Source of the DNA: Craterostigma plantagineum
Taxonomy: Eukaryota > Streptophyta > Magnoliopsida > Lamiales > Linderniaceae
Direction: 5' to 3'
DNA length: 64,000 nt
NCBI GenBank assembly: GCA_027422505.1
Contig: JAPQWV010000482.1
Location: forward strand, 411,001-475,000
Shown: positions 13,101 through 24,203 of the stretch, in pieces
Layout: every line of letters starts with the position of its first letter
Numbering within the stretch: the first letter of the stretch is position 1
Position numbers and translations under genes: made by a program
The notes under the pieces: generated by a model
The model's database searches: none
The model's input: the letters and a program-made list of their open reading frames with translations, nothing else
What the model was told of the DNA's origin: nothing

Positions 13101-16100
13101 CCTTCGTTGCACACTAAGTGGTGGTATGTTGTGAAAATCATTCACTGGCACCATGCTGAGAGTCTGATCATTCCTTCTCTCATTATCGATTGGGTTCTTG
13201 ATCAACTCCAGGTATAGAAGCTGCTCTCCCAGATATTTTCTTCTTAGAATGTTAAGATTTGTAGACTACGGTACTTTTATTCGATATCTAAATATGTTAT
13301 ATCATTAAGATTAGTTTGATCTACGTTAGGAGATTTATCGTATCTTTCTGATATTATTTTCCTGGTATTGGTTTACTCTACTCCTTTAGTTATGACAGGG
13401 GTAGCTTATTCAGTAAAACAGTTAGTTCAACCTATTCCGTATTTTCTACAAGGAAGGTTCATTACATGTCTATATTGGGAAGCAGTGTGTTTGTAGATAG
13501 CCTTTTGTTGAGCTCTGAAGTGTATTATTTCTGTAGGAAAAAGAACTGCTTGGTGTTTTCCAGCTGCTATTGCCCGTCCTTTACAGCGTCATAGAAGTTG
13601 TTGTCTTGTCCCAGACAAATGTACGCTCACTTGTAAGAATAGCCATTCGTTACATCCGAGAACCTATTCCTGGCGGTTCGGATTTAGTTGACAATTCGAG
13701 GCGTGCATATACAACTTTGGCTGTTGTTGAGATGCTTCGCTATCTGATACTAGCTGTTCCAGACACCTTTATTTCCTTGGATTGTTTTCCTCTGCCTAAA
13801 TGTGTAATAAACCCTGTTGTAAATGATGGAAGCTTCTTGTCCAAAAGGGTAGATGATGCTACTACTAGCAAGGGGAAGGATGGTAAATTTCATGAGGCTG
13901 GTAAAAATCAAGAGGCTCAAGCCGACTCCTCGTTTCGCACCGTTATATCGTCGATTAAGAAGCGTGCTCAGATTTTGTCGAAAGCAGCTAAAGGCAGCCC
14001 TGGTAATAACATAGTTAGAGTGCTGAACGTTTTAGACCAGTCTATATACTCTGGAGATATTGGAATGTCATTCAAGATGCTGTTTGATAATGTCCTTGAT
14101 GGAGCTTGGGGGGAACGATGGGTAGCTGAAGTTAGCCCCTCGTTATATGCGTCGCTTAAGCATATTGGCACGCTGAAGTTATCGTTAGTGTGTTCCATAT
14201 TTCTCATCTGTGAGTGGGCAACATGTGAGTACAGAAATTTCCGTGATTCACCTCCTCGTGGGGTGAAGTTCTCCGGCCGAAAAGACATCTCACAGATATT
14301 CATAGCAGTAAGGTTGCTAAAATCAAAGATGAACAGTAGAACAAAATTCAGGAATTTGCAGAGGAAGAGAAAAAATGATGCATCAGCTGCGCTGGCGAGC
14401 CATGGCCCTTTGCACGATGTTATAGTGTGCTGGATTGATCAGCACGAAGTGCATGATAGGGAAGGTTTCAAGCGTGTGCAGCTTTTAATAGGGGAGTTGA
14501 TTAAAGTTGGTATTTTCAGTCCTCAAGCTTATGTCGGAGAGTTGATTGTTAGTGGATTAACAGATGGGACTGTCCCCACGGTTGATTTGGAACATTGTAA
14601 GAGGCATTACAAGCTCTTGAAACAGTTGACTGCTCCTTACGTTCGTGACGCTTTGCAAGAAGCTGAAATCGCTCTACCACATTTACTCGAGGAGGCGACG
14701 AGTGTTTACACCACCGAACGTCAAATTGCACTTCATGGACTATCAGTGCACAGAAAGACTAAAACTTATTTACACAGTTCTTCCGAGAAAAAGCATCATC
14801 CGCATGGTTTAGGTCGTCGAGGTGTAGATCCATCTTCAGTTGATCGATATAACTTCCCTGCAACATCAGAGAAGGTTTCCTCAGACTTGTACACTAATAT
14901 CAAACTTGAAGACCTTAAGTCCTCCATCTCTGCACTCTTGCGCATGCCACTTTCATCTTCATTTGCCGACAAGGAAGCTGACGAATTACAAAAGAGCAAT
15001 AAGAGGACTGATCACAGAACAGATAGGGAAGATGCATCTGCGTGTGATGAATGCAGGAGAGCTAAGCGGCAAAAGTTAAGTCACAGCTCATTTCTTCTAC
15101 AAGATCTGGAGGAAACATGGTGGGCTGGAAAAGAGATGAAATATACAGAATCACTGAGAGACGAACCACCCATGAAGCCCGCCGAGCAAGCATCTCAAGG
15201 CAGGCGTAAAACACAAAGCCTTGCACATTTATCTTCTGTGGCTCGTATAGAAGGTAGTCAAGGAGCATCAACGAGCCATGTGTGCGAAAATGATATCGGC
15301 TGTCCTAATCATCGGACAGGGTCAGATGAATTATCAAAATCTGTGGATGTGACCAGGAAACAACTTACGGGAAATATTGCACTAATTGGGGAAAAACTAA
15401 AACAAATGAGACTTATCCACAAGAGGGACCTGACCTTGTGGTTGATCTCTGCTGTTAAGCAGCTCATCGAAGAGAGTGAAGAATCTTCAGCCAAGCTTGG
15501 TCAGTATGGTAATAATAGGCCTTTGGCACGACCTGTTGATGATAGAAACTTTATTAGATGGAGAGTTGGTGATGAAGAATTGTCGACGATATTGTATATA
15601 TTAGATACTTGTGACGATATGGTCTCACTAGTGAGGTTTCTTCTGTGGTTATTACCTAAAGTTCCTGCCAGTTACGGGTCTAACATTCTCAACCGAAACA
15701 ATGGGATGCTCCCTGGAAATTCAGAGAAGAATGCATGGTGTGAAGTGGGTGAGGCTATTCTTTTATCATCTATTCGCAGGTATGGTTGTCGTTTCTCCGG
15801 GCTTTGTCCATCTTGTTTCATGTTGTTTTTAACATTTTTAGAAAATCTTACTATTGCTGTGTGTGGGGCTTGGGTTCCTTTTGGATCGTCAGTTTTCATT
15901 CTTTCAGTTGCTATTTGTTACGTTCGTACAGGTATGAAAATGTTATTGCTGCTGCTGATTTTATCCCTGAGGTTTTGACTGCTGCAATGGCTCGTTGCAC
16001 CTCGATCTTGGCATCTAACAGGGGGCTCTCTGGTTCACTTTCTTTAGCCTATGCCCGTCAGCTCTTAAGAAAGTATGGTAGTCTAGCTAGTGTTATGGAT

Positions 16101-19100
16101 TGGGAAAACACATTCAAGTCATCAACTTGTGATAAAAGACTTATCTCCGAACTCGAATCTATGAGATCTACAGAAGTTGATGGCCCTACCCTCGGCGTCC
16201 CTAATGGTGTCGAGAATCCTGATGATTATATCCTTCAGAAGATAAGCGGTGTGCGACTATCTAGAGTTGGTGCAAACATGAAAGAAATTGTTCACAGGCA
16301 TATAGATGAAGGTTTTCCATCTATTACCAGTAGAGACCACAAGCATCCTTTTGGGCTCGGGGCTAACAAAAGCGCAAGTATTGAGAAACGGGCCAACACT
16401 TACCATATAGGACATAATATAGTCATGGGTTTGATGGACTGCATGAGACAGACAGGTGGTGCTGCTCAAGAAGGTGATCCTTCTCTGGTTTCTTCTGCAA
16501 TAGCTGCAGTTGTTAACAGTGTTGGACAAGTCATCTCTCGAATCCCTGATTTAACGTCGAGCAATAATGACTCCTTACACTTCGCTCAGCAGATCTTGCA
16601 TGTTCATGTCTCATGCCTCTGCATGTTGAAGGAAGTTCTAGGAGAGCGTCAACGTCGTGTGTTTGAGGTTGCCCTGGCTACAGAAGCTTCATCTGCTCTA
16701 TCACAAACTTTTGCCTCCATAAAAGCTTCTCGTATGTCTTCACAGTCTCACGATTTTACTGGTTTGCCTAGTGAAGCTATGCACCATTCTAGTAAGTCAT
16801 CTGCACACTCAAGATCTATAAGAACAACTGCTGCTGTTTCTGCACTTGTTGTTGGTGTGATTCTACAAGGAGCAATTGGCCTTGAGAGAATGGTTGCCCT
16901 CTTCAGATTAAAGGAAGGCCTTGATCTTATTCAGTTTATTAGGGGTTTGAAATTGAACGCGAATGGGAGTGCTCGTTCTGGTTCGGTCGTAAAAGTGGAC
17001 AATTCGATTGAAGTCTCTGTCAACTGGTTTAGGGTTCTCGTTGGTAACTGCAAAACGGTTTGTGATGGATTGATCATGTTGCTTCTAGGTGAAGCCTCTA
17101 TTTTGGCTCTGTCAAGAATGCAGAGAATGCTATCTGTAAACTTGGTTTTTCCTCCGGCATATTCCTTATTTGCTTTTGTCGTTTGGAAACCGATCCTTGA
17201 TGTTTTTGTTGGAGCACGTGAAGATCTGCAGTTATTACATCAATCAATGGATGTTTCTATAGATGATGTTATAAGGCACATACCGTTTCGTAGCATATGT
17301 TTGAAAGATACACAGGGTTTATACGATATCATAGCTGCTGATACACTAGACTCTGAGTTTGCTTCCTTGCTTGAGTACAATGGGCCAGACCTTAGTTTAA
17401 GAGCTTCTTCATCGGTTTCACTTCGTTGTAGGCTTTTCTTGGATGCTTTAGTTGACTGTAAGATCCCAGAATCCACGTATGGCAAGAACTGGAAACCAAG
17501 TCCCGGTGAGCTGAATAGATTCTACGGGGAAAATATAAAGAAGCTTATGGGTAAGCTAGTACATGTTCTTGATACTTTACAACCTGCAAAGTTCCATTGG
17601 CAGTGGCTTCAACTGAGGCTGCTTCTAAATGAGCAAGCCGTAAACGAAAGGTTAGAGAATGATTCCTCCTTCGTTGAAGCTCTTAGACCTCTTTCCTCAA
17701 GTCATGATGTGACCACTGCTTCAGAAAATGAGAGCAATTTTGTCCAGATTATCCTTACAAGGTTACTTGTGAGGCCAGACGCTGCTCGTTTGTTCTCCGA
17801 GGTTCTTCATTTCCTAGGGAAGTCCCTCGAGGATTCGATGCTTTCACAGGCGAAATGGTTGCTGAGGGGCGTCGAAGTCCTGTACGGTAAGAAATCGATA
17901 CGGCAGAAGGTCTTGAATATCGCTGCTGATCTGAAGGATCTGAGCCTTAAACCACCTTATTGGAGACCATGGGGGTGGTGTGGCTCAGACCCCAGCAGCC
18001 CATCTAAAACGAAATCTAAGAGAGCCCCTAATCTTGAAGAAGGAGAGTTCGTAGATGAGGGCTCCAATCCACCAGGAAAAGGAAGTGGACTCATGGACAT
18101 GGAAGGCTTCATTGTTAGCCAGCAACATGTGACTGAAACGGCACTTGTCGAACTAATCGTTCCATGTGTCGACCAGGGCTCTGATGAATCGCGGTACAAT
18201 TTCGCAAGTGAAATGATCAAGCAGATAAGTAACATCGAGCAGCAGATCAACACAGTAACCTATGGTCTTGGCAAGCAAGCTCTGCCTTCGAGCCCCGCTA
18301 GTAAAGGTAAGAAGGGAAAGGGCGGGAAAGGCAACGACAGTCCCAGATTGTCCAGGCAATCTGTATCTGGCTCGTCAAGCGATAACGTGCCACCTTCTCC
18401 AACAGCATTACGTGCTTCATTGACTCTACGGTTGCAGTTTCTTATGAGACTACTTCCCATCATTTGTGCTGATAGGTATTGTAATAGATAATAATGTTTC
18501 ACTATGGTGTCTAATAGTAACATTCTTGACACATTTCGTTTTCAGGGAGCCTTCGGGTCGAAACATGAGATACTCTCTCGCTTCAGTGATCCTACGCCTC
18601 CTCGGAAGTAGGATTGTGTACGAAGATTCCTCATATTCTGTGAATCCTGCCTTAATGTCGACGAAGAGAGACGTGCAGTCTTTAATGGAGAGTTCTTCTG
18701 CTTCTGCTCTTTTACTGTACGGCGATAGCCTTTTCGATTGCTTGTTGCTAGTGCTGCACGTGCTTCTGCTGAGCCGTGACCAGCCGAGCTGGTTGAGACT
18801 GAAATCCAAATCCAATAACGCCGACCACTTATGTGCTTTCGACCGTGAAGCTGCTGAGAAGCTTCAGGTTCTGGATTTTTTTTTCTACGACTTTTAGTAT
18901 CTTATTCAACAGAAATTAAACAGTAGTGATAATCTTATAATTAGTTCTCTGCACACGATCAATATTACACTACCTAATTAACTTTTAAAAATGCAGAAAG
19001 AGTTGGATAACATGGTGGAATTGCCCGAGACAGTTCGTTTTCGCATACAAACTGCGATGCCCTATCTTTTCTCGTTGGCACGTCGAACGATATCTTACTC

Positions 19101-19473
19101 CATGCCAACGGTGTCACTCAGTTCTCTCTCTTGTCTTCAACCAAGCAGTCAAGTGACAACATTTTCGAGCCCTATCAATAATCATCAAAGTTTGTCTCAA
19201 AAGAATTCGTCGTCCCTCCCATTATTACCCTCGGGACGTGCGCTCAAGAACAAGCCACAAAATCTGCAGCACGATAACGAAATCGAAGTCGATCAGTGGA
19301 CCCTTTTGGAGGATGGAAATAGTTCGAGCCAAACTCCTTCGATCTCGGGCCCTGTCAGTAATCCCGAGAGTAGTAATTTGAACCTGAAGGCAGCTTTTTG
19401 GCTCAAAGGTGCTGTGAGAGTTAGGAGGACGAACCTCACTTGCATCGGCGAGGTGGATGATGAGGACACTTAG
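10181..19473 (+). CDS. MED12: Mediator complex subunit 12, 12 coding exons, 2202 aa
   Basis: MED12 is a scaffold of the CDK8 kinase module of Mediator (with CDK8, cyclin C and MED13) and acts in the nucleus to gate Mediator's contact with RNA polymerase II. The Arabidopsis gene is known as CENTER CITY / CRYPTIC PRECOCIOUS. Exons: 10181-10308, 10570-10629, 10892-10997, 11090-11158, 11284-11337, 11510-11617, 12626-12775, 12864-13211, 13537-15779, 15932-18475, 18546-18867, 18997-19473. All introns are GT-AG, the phases agree, and the sum is 6609 nt (Arabidopsis about 2235 aa). The start is set by MQRFHNGS, matching the plant N-terminus. The Med12 domain (about residues 178-225) contains ADHVPHGYRRKSLLEVL. 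Later landmarks are ICEWATCEYR, FSGRKDISQ, IVCWIDQHEVH, RIEGSQGASTSHVC, TGGAAQEGDPSLVSSA, QPAKFHWQW, LLTRLLVRPDAARLFSE, LKGAVRVRRTNL. Family relationships are recalled, not searched. No frameshift or internal stop. Confidence 0.97.
11621..12150. mobile_element. Emigrant-like (Tc1/mariner, pogo-type) MITE in MED12 intron 6
   Basis: Terminal inverted repeats CAGTAGAAACTCTATAAA ... TTTATAGAGTTTCTACTG, 530 bp apart, flanked by TA at 11619-11620 and 12151-12152. The ends closely resemble the known Emigrant/MathE family of plant pogo-like MITEs. A second pair of inverted GGTCCC-containing segments lies inside each end. There is no transposase. The left TA is shared with the exon 6 donor dinucleotide (G 11618, T 11619), so the element abuts the splice site. 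Confidence 0.9.
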
Positions 19474-19760
19474 TTGATTTTATGGGACGGTGTCATATTC
19501 TTTTGTTACCCAAAGAGTAGGGTTTTGTCTGGTGGGGTAAAGTTGTAATTGCATTTGGGGCCAAAGATGAGGAAGGCGATTCTTCTTTGTTGTGATTGCG
19601 TTTGGGGCCAAAGATGAACGAAGGCGATTCTTCTTTGTGCTTGGGCGATCGGGTTAGGGCGATAATGGCGTGTTTTGGGGCACTGTAAGGTTTTCTTGCA
19701 CGCGCTTGGAGTTTGTTGTATATATAAAGAAGTGTTAGGAAGGATAATTAGTTTTTTCGA
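19474..19760 (+). other. MED12 3' UTR with a 48-bp tandem duplication
   Basis: Follows the TAG stop. The segment TTTGGGGCCAAAGATGA ... GGCGATTCTTCTTTGT occurs twice, starting at 19545 and 19593 (period 48 bp). No perfect AATAAA was seen; TATATAAAGAAG near 19720 and AT-rich sequence after it could serve as poly(A) signals. The 3' end is inferred. Confidence 0.5.
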
Positions 19761-20134
19761 TATGCCTATTTATTTAGTGCCTTTCCTCTCTTCTGTCTGG
19801 GATTTTTTTGTTGTGATATTTGAGGACATAATTGCTAAGTTATGATGTGATAGAAGAAAGACAATTCGCTTATTTTTTGCAAATCTTGAATTATCTGCTT
19901 GTATTTCAATTCCTCAACAACCTCAATTCGTTCAGTTGATAGTATGGTATTTGTTCTTATCTGCCATTTTTTTTTATGATTATAAAAAAAGTAAGAAAGC
20001 AAGAAGATTAGGTAATCGAATCAAGTGGATAAATTGATGGAAAACTAGAATTTCACATGCGGGAAAATACTTCATTCATAGCATGATGACGCAATGCAGT
20101 AGTAGGTACGGAAGACTAACCTTAAAGATAGAGA
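19761..20134. other. unassigned spacer downstream of MED12
   Basis: AT-rich sequence without recognisable coding or element structure. Confidence 0.4.
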
Positions 20135-21178
20135 GGTTTCATTTTACCATCTCCATTCGACCGAAAAAATGCATTCTCAAACGCAAACTTATTATCAAAC
20201 TCAAAATGAGGTAATGCATCTTCTAAACGGAAACTCATTCTCAAGCTCAAAAGTATTTTTTGAAATATTCTTTTTAATACCAACTTTATAAATTTTCAAT
20301 CCCACCGACATATTTTACAACTTTTCAAAATAATATTTTACATTGTATTACAAATATATAAAAAATATCAAATGAAATTTTTAAGAAATAAAAACAAATA
20401 TAAAAGCTTCTATACAAATAAAAACAACTTTTTATTTATTTTATACGAGTTCTTTTATAAATAACATACATAAAAGGGTTTATGTGCAAATTGGAAAATA
20501 CAAACACATATATCAGGTGTATTGATGAGAGAGAAACCAAGCGACACATATTATGATTTGGTGTACGATGGGACCATATTTAACCCATTTGTTTGTTTAT
20601 CAAGTACCATCGGAGATAGTCTTAGAACAAACTGTCGACATGGAAAGGGTGAAAACATCACTAATGTAAAAATAACGATATATTTACCATCTCCATTCAA
20701 CCGAAAAAATACATTCTCAAACACAAACTTATTATCAAACGAGAGAGAAACCAAGCGACACATATTATGATTTGGTGTACGATGGCACCATATTTAACCC
20801 ATTTTTTGGTTTATCAAGTACCATCGGAGATAGTCATAGAACACACCGTCGACATGGAAAGGGTGAAAACATCACTAACGTAAAAATAACGATATATTTA
20901 CCATCTCCATTCAACCGAAAAAAGCATTCTCAAACGCAAATTTATTATCAAACTCAAAATGGGGTAATGCATCTCTAAACGGAAAACTAATTCTCAAGCT
21001 CGAAAGTATTTTTTTGAAATATTCTTTTTAATACCAACTTTATAAATTTTCAATCCCACCGACATATTTTACAACTTTTCAAATAATATTTTACATTGTA
21101 TTACAAATATATAAAAATATTAAATGAAATTTTTAAGAAATAAAAACAAATATAAAAGCTTCTATACAAATATAGTCG
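20135..21178 (+). repeat. interleaved direct repeats (about 280 bp and about 220 bp, two copies each)
   Basis: A block beginning TTTACCATCTCCATTCRACC and ending in TATACAAATA occurs at about 20135-20425 and again at about 20897-21175, nearly identical. A second block beginning GAGAGAGAAACCAAGCGACA occurs at about 20525-20740 and immediately again at about 20740-20935. The order A, B, B', A' means that the second A copy is fused to the second B copy. No coding capacity. The source may be a decayed transposon or a local unequal crossover. Confidence 0.8.
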
Positions 21179-21244
21179 CGTAGATTTGGTGCTTCAACTA
21201 TACCAAAGTTGGTGCTTAAATATAAAAGATTTGATGGAAAAATA

Positions 21245-21918
21245 GAGTAAACTGTAAATTTGGTGCTTCAACTATACCAAAGTTTCACTGTTGGTGCTTA
21301 AACTTTTAAATGTGCTGTTTTGATTCCTGAACTTTGTAAATGTTTCATCATTGGTTCCTTTCCGGGTCAAAGGAACAAAAAATGAGAGGTTTTGCAAATT
21401 CTGGAACCAAAACGGCACATTTAAAAGTTTGAGCACCAACAATTAAAGTTTTTCTTTTACCGACATGGTATCGTGTAAATTTGATATAAATCAAACTTTG
21501 ATAACTAAGAAAGTGATGATTTTTTTCTGCATCAAGAAGTGTCCCAACACAATCCCACCGTGATAGAACCTTTTTTGTAAAGAGGTATCCCAACACAATA
21601 CACCGTAAATTTCCTGGTTGTCATACCTCTTTAAACGGAAAAAATTCATAAATTTCATTGTGATAGAAGTTGAATTTTGTATCGAATTTACATGATAGCA
21701 TTTATGTAAAAAATCTATTTGTTGGTGCTCAAACTTTTAATGTACCGTGTTAGTTCCTCAACTTTGCAAAACCTTCCATTTTGGTTCTTTCAGCTAAAGA
21801 ACCGGGAATTAAAGATGAAACGTTTTGCAAAACTTGGGAACCAAAACGTCAAATTTAAAAATCGAGCACCAAAAGTGAAACTTTGGTATAGTTGGAACAC
21901 AAAATTTGCAGTTTACTC
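21245..21918. mobile_element. fold-back (long inverted repeat) MITE-like element
   Basis: Left GAGTAAACTGTAAATTTGGTG...CCAAAGTTTCAC (21245-21288) matches the reverse complement of the right end (about 21875-21918) with few mismatches. Inside are two smaller inverted-repeat units: GGTGCTTAAACTTTTAAATG (from 21293) against CATTTAAAAGTTTGAGCACC (to about 21442), and a similar pair at about 21723-21868. A partial extra copy of the left arm lies at 21181-21220. No coding capacity. Ends of the form GAGTAAACTGCAAATTT are common in plant Mutator-like MITEs. I could not see a target duplication. Confidence 0.7.
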
Positions 21919-22930
21919 GAACAAAAAAAATTCGAAGTTACAAAATTTTTCTCGGAAAAATATCGAGCCAAGTAAATGGATTTATTGTCTTCATATCCCT
22001 TTCCATGATTACTAATCCATATTTTTTATATGATTGTTTAGATATGTGACATGGTGGCCGTAACAGAGGTCATGAATATTTTGTAATTGTAATATTTTGG
22101 CAAATTATGATAATATTTATTATTATAATATTATGAATTATTAATTTAGAGTTTTAATGGGAACTAATATTTATAAAGAGATTTTTCGAAAAATTATTAT
22201 TTCATTATTTTATTGAATTTGATGATTTTTAACAAGGGCCCAAGTTGGAACCAAAATATTTTATTAGCTTAGAGTATTTATTAATTTATAGAGGTTTTAA
22301 TGTATCTTCAATATCTGAACTCTTAGCCCGTAGAGGAGGATGGTCTAATCGAATAACTTTTTAAATCGGTAATAGTTTCCAAAACATGTTTCTTTGTTTT
22401 TTGTTTTATTTCTAATATAATTTATGTTTTTAGGAAAATAAGGAATAAAACTATTTTTAAAATTTGTAGGCAGTGAAAAATCGATATTTGGCTTGAAATT
22501 GGTTGATGAAACTATATAATATTTGTTATTATTCTTCTATAGAGTTTTGGAACAAACTATTTTCTTTTATCGAGATTTTCTTTTGAGTAAAATCATTTCA
22601 AAACTATTATTTATTTCTTTGTAATTTTGATGTTATAATATTTAACTATTTATGAAGATTTTTTAAACGCTCAATAGGAAGGAGGAGGAGAAAAACTGTT
22701 CTCTTTACTTTGGGAAGGGGCATTTGTGTATCTTGATTTTGGAATTATCAATTGTATAGTATACGAAGAAGAGTTTATTCTACTAGAAATATTAATTTCA
22801 TAAGATAGTTGAATAACTCTTCCTAAATCTATAAATGATAAATTGTCTTTGTGAATAGGTTTTGATGACGTTATATGTCTGTCGAATGATAAGCTCACGT
22901 TATACCATTCTGTTACTGATTTGGTTAGAT
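21919..22930. other. unassigned AT-rich spacer
   Basis: No feature recognised. Short open frames (for example 22671-22952 on the minus strand) have no motif. Confidence 0.4.
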
Positions 22931-22959
22931 TGGTTTGGAGAAACGTTTCCATTTCTTCC

Positions 22960-23194
22960 CTATTATCAAAACTGGATTACTATTCACCGCCCCTTTTTAC
23001 TAGTCACCGCCCCATAAAGGACGATAAAAGACGATTTTGCCCTTTTGAATATAAATTTCTATTTAAAGTCATTTTCCAGACAACACTTTCCAAATCGCAA
23101 TCATACATCCAAATCAGACTAAAAAAAAAAAACTCAAATCGCAATGGATCGACGACAGGGACAGGGGAAAGGAAAGGGTCTATTCGCACGACTG
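22960..23194 (+). promoter_or_regulatory. candidate promoter and first exon, possibly of the PMD gene at the right edge
   Basis: Two CACCGCCCC motifs and GACGATTTTGCCCTTTT (22985-23045) resemble the terminal inverted repeats of some plant Mutator-like elements. A TATAAAT box follows near 23050. An ATG at 23144 opens a 17-codon exon, MDRRQGQGKGKGLFARL, that ends exactly at a CTG|GTAAGC donor (23194/23195). Short basic Gly/Arg-rich first exons of this style are typical of transposon-borne plant-mobile-domain genes. The remaining exons would lie beyond 62.9 kb, beyond the retrotransposon nest. The link is inference; the matching second exon boundary was not established. Confidence 0.3.
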
Positions 23195-23289
23195 GTAAGC
23201 AAATTCTCGTAAAAATCATTCGTACGTAGATGAATTATCGAACACGGGTGGAAATCGTTTGAAAAAAGTCCCGATCGAACGAGTTTTTG

Positions 23290-23438
23290 GGCCAGCCAAC
23301 GGCACGGCCGAAAAATATTTTCGGCCGGCACAAGGCATGGCCGAAAAATATTCTCGGCCGTGCCGTTGGCCGGCCGACAATAACGATCGGCCGGAACTGC
23401 AAAGGTCGAAAATGATTTTCGGCCGCCTCTACAGGCGG
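23290..23438. repeat. GC-rich nested palindromes next to a truncated LTR
   Basis: GGCCAGCCAACGGCACGGCC (23290-23309 and onward) pairs with the segment around 23349-23375 (CTCGGCCGTGCCGTTGGC). Inside it CGGCCGAAAAATATTTTCGGCCG is itself palindromic. A separate perfect 6-bp stem, CCGCCT(CTAC)AGGCGG, occupies 23423-23438 and ends exactly where LTR similarity begins. The open frame through the block (GTAEKYF / GMAEKYS repeats) is a by-product of the repeats. Confidence 0.75.
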
Positions 23439-24050
23439 ATCTCTGGTGTTGACTACCTCGGATTAGGCTACCAGTGTGAAGCGTCCGCGTGGCGTATGAA
23501 ACCACCTTGGGACAGAAAAGGCGCCCTAGCCCTCCCTTGAGTGGGTATTGCCATTTATACTTATTTATCCTTAGTGGTTCGAGCTCCATGATGGTGCAGA
23601 GCAAGATAGCCGAGGGCCCTACATGACAAGCCAAGGCAAGGAAAAATATGAGGTCTAGGGAGCATTGGCGCGGATGCCTTTACGAATTTAGGACACGTGC
23701 ATGACATGCATGACTTTCGCTTACTAAGCTTTATAAGCTCATTCCACTTATTTATGTGCTGTAGGTTCACGAGATCACGGTACGTGATCTTTACGAAGGC
23801 GAGGCCAAATTTTGGAGCTTCCGGAAGACTTTTGAGGTGGCAGCGTGTACATGGGTGCGACCTGAGTGGCGGGCCGTTAGATTATTTCGAACACGCATGC
23901 GCGCTCACCTTGTATTTATGTCCTAGAAACATTTTGATTTGTATAGAAGAGAAAATTTTGTATGCATTTTCGTATATAGATTTCATATATATCACATGCA
24001 GTCACACAAATTAGTAAAAAGAATGGGTGGTGAAAGTGAGGGGCGCCACA
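23439..24050 (+). repeat. G1 5' LTR, left-truncated (last ~612 bp)
   Basis: Matches 62316-62926 nearly end to end (starting ATCTCTGGTGTTGACTAC, ending GGGGCGCCACA). The first ~2.4 kb expected from the 3' LTR is missing. The loss breakpoint coincides with the small CCGCCT...AGGCGG hairpin. The 3' LTR carries a CTTTATATAAAAG segment (near 62812) absent here. Confidence 0.9.
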
Positions 24051-24052
24051 GG

Positions 24053-24064
24053 TGGTATCAGAGC
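24053..24064 (+). other. G1 primer binding site (tRNA-Met)
   Basis: TGGTATCAGAGC, complementary to the 3' end of initiator tRNA-Met, begins two bases after the LTR terminus CGCCACA. Confidence 0.9.
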
Positions 24065-24203
24065 TTTTGGTTACAAGTTCTGTAGACTGTCCATGTACAC
24101 ACACTCAAAAGCACGGAAGCGGCCTTGCTAGTAAGTTTTATATTTCTATGAATGCTGTATGTGCGTAATTTATTGGCCTTAGGGACTATTAGGGTATAAG
24201 AGA

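Noticed and set aside
23259..23540. Open frame with GTAEKYF / GMAEKYS repeats
   Set aside because: The peptide repeat is the translation of a DNA palindrome, and the frame runs into the LTR.
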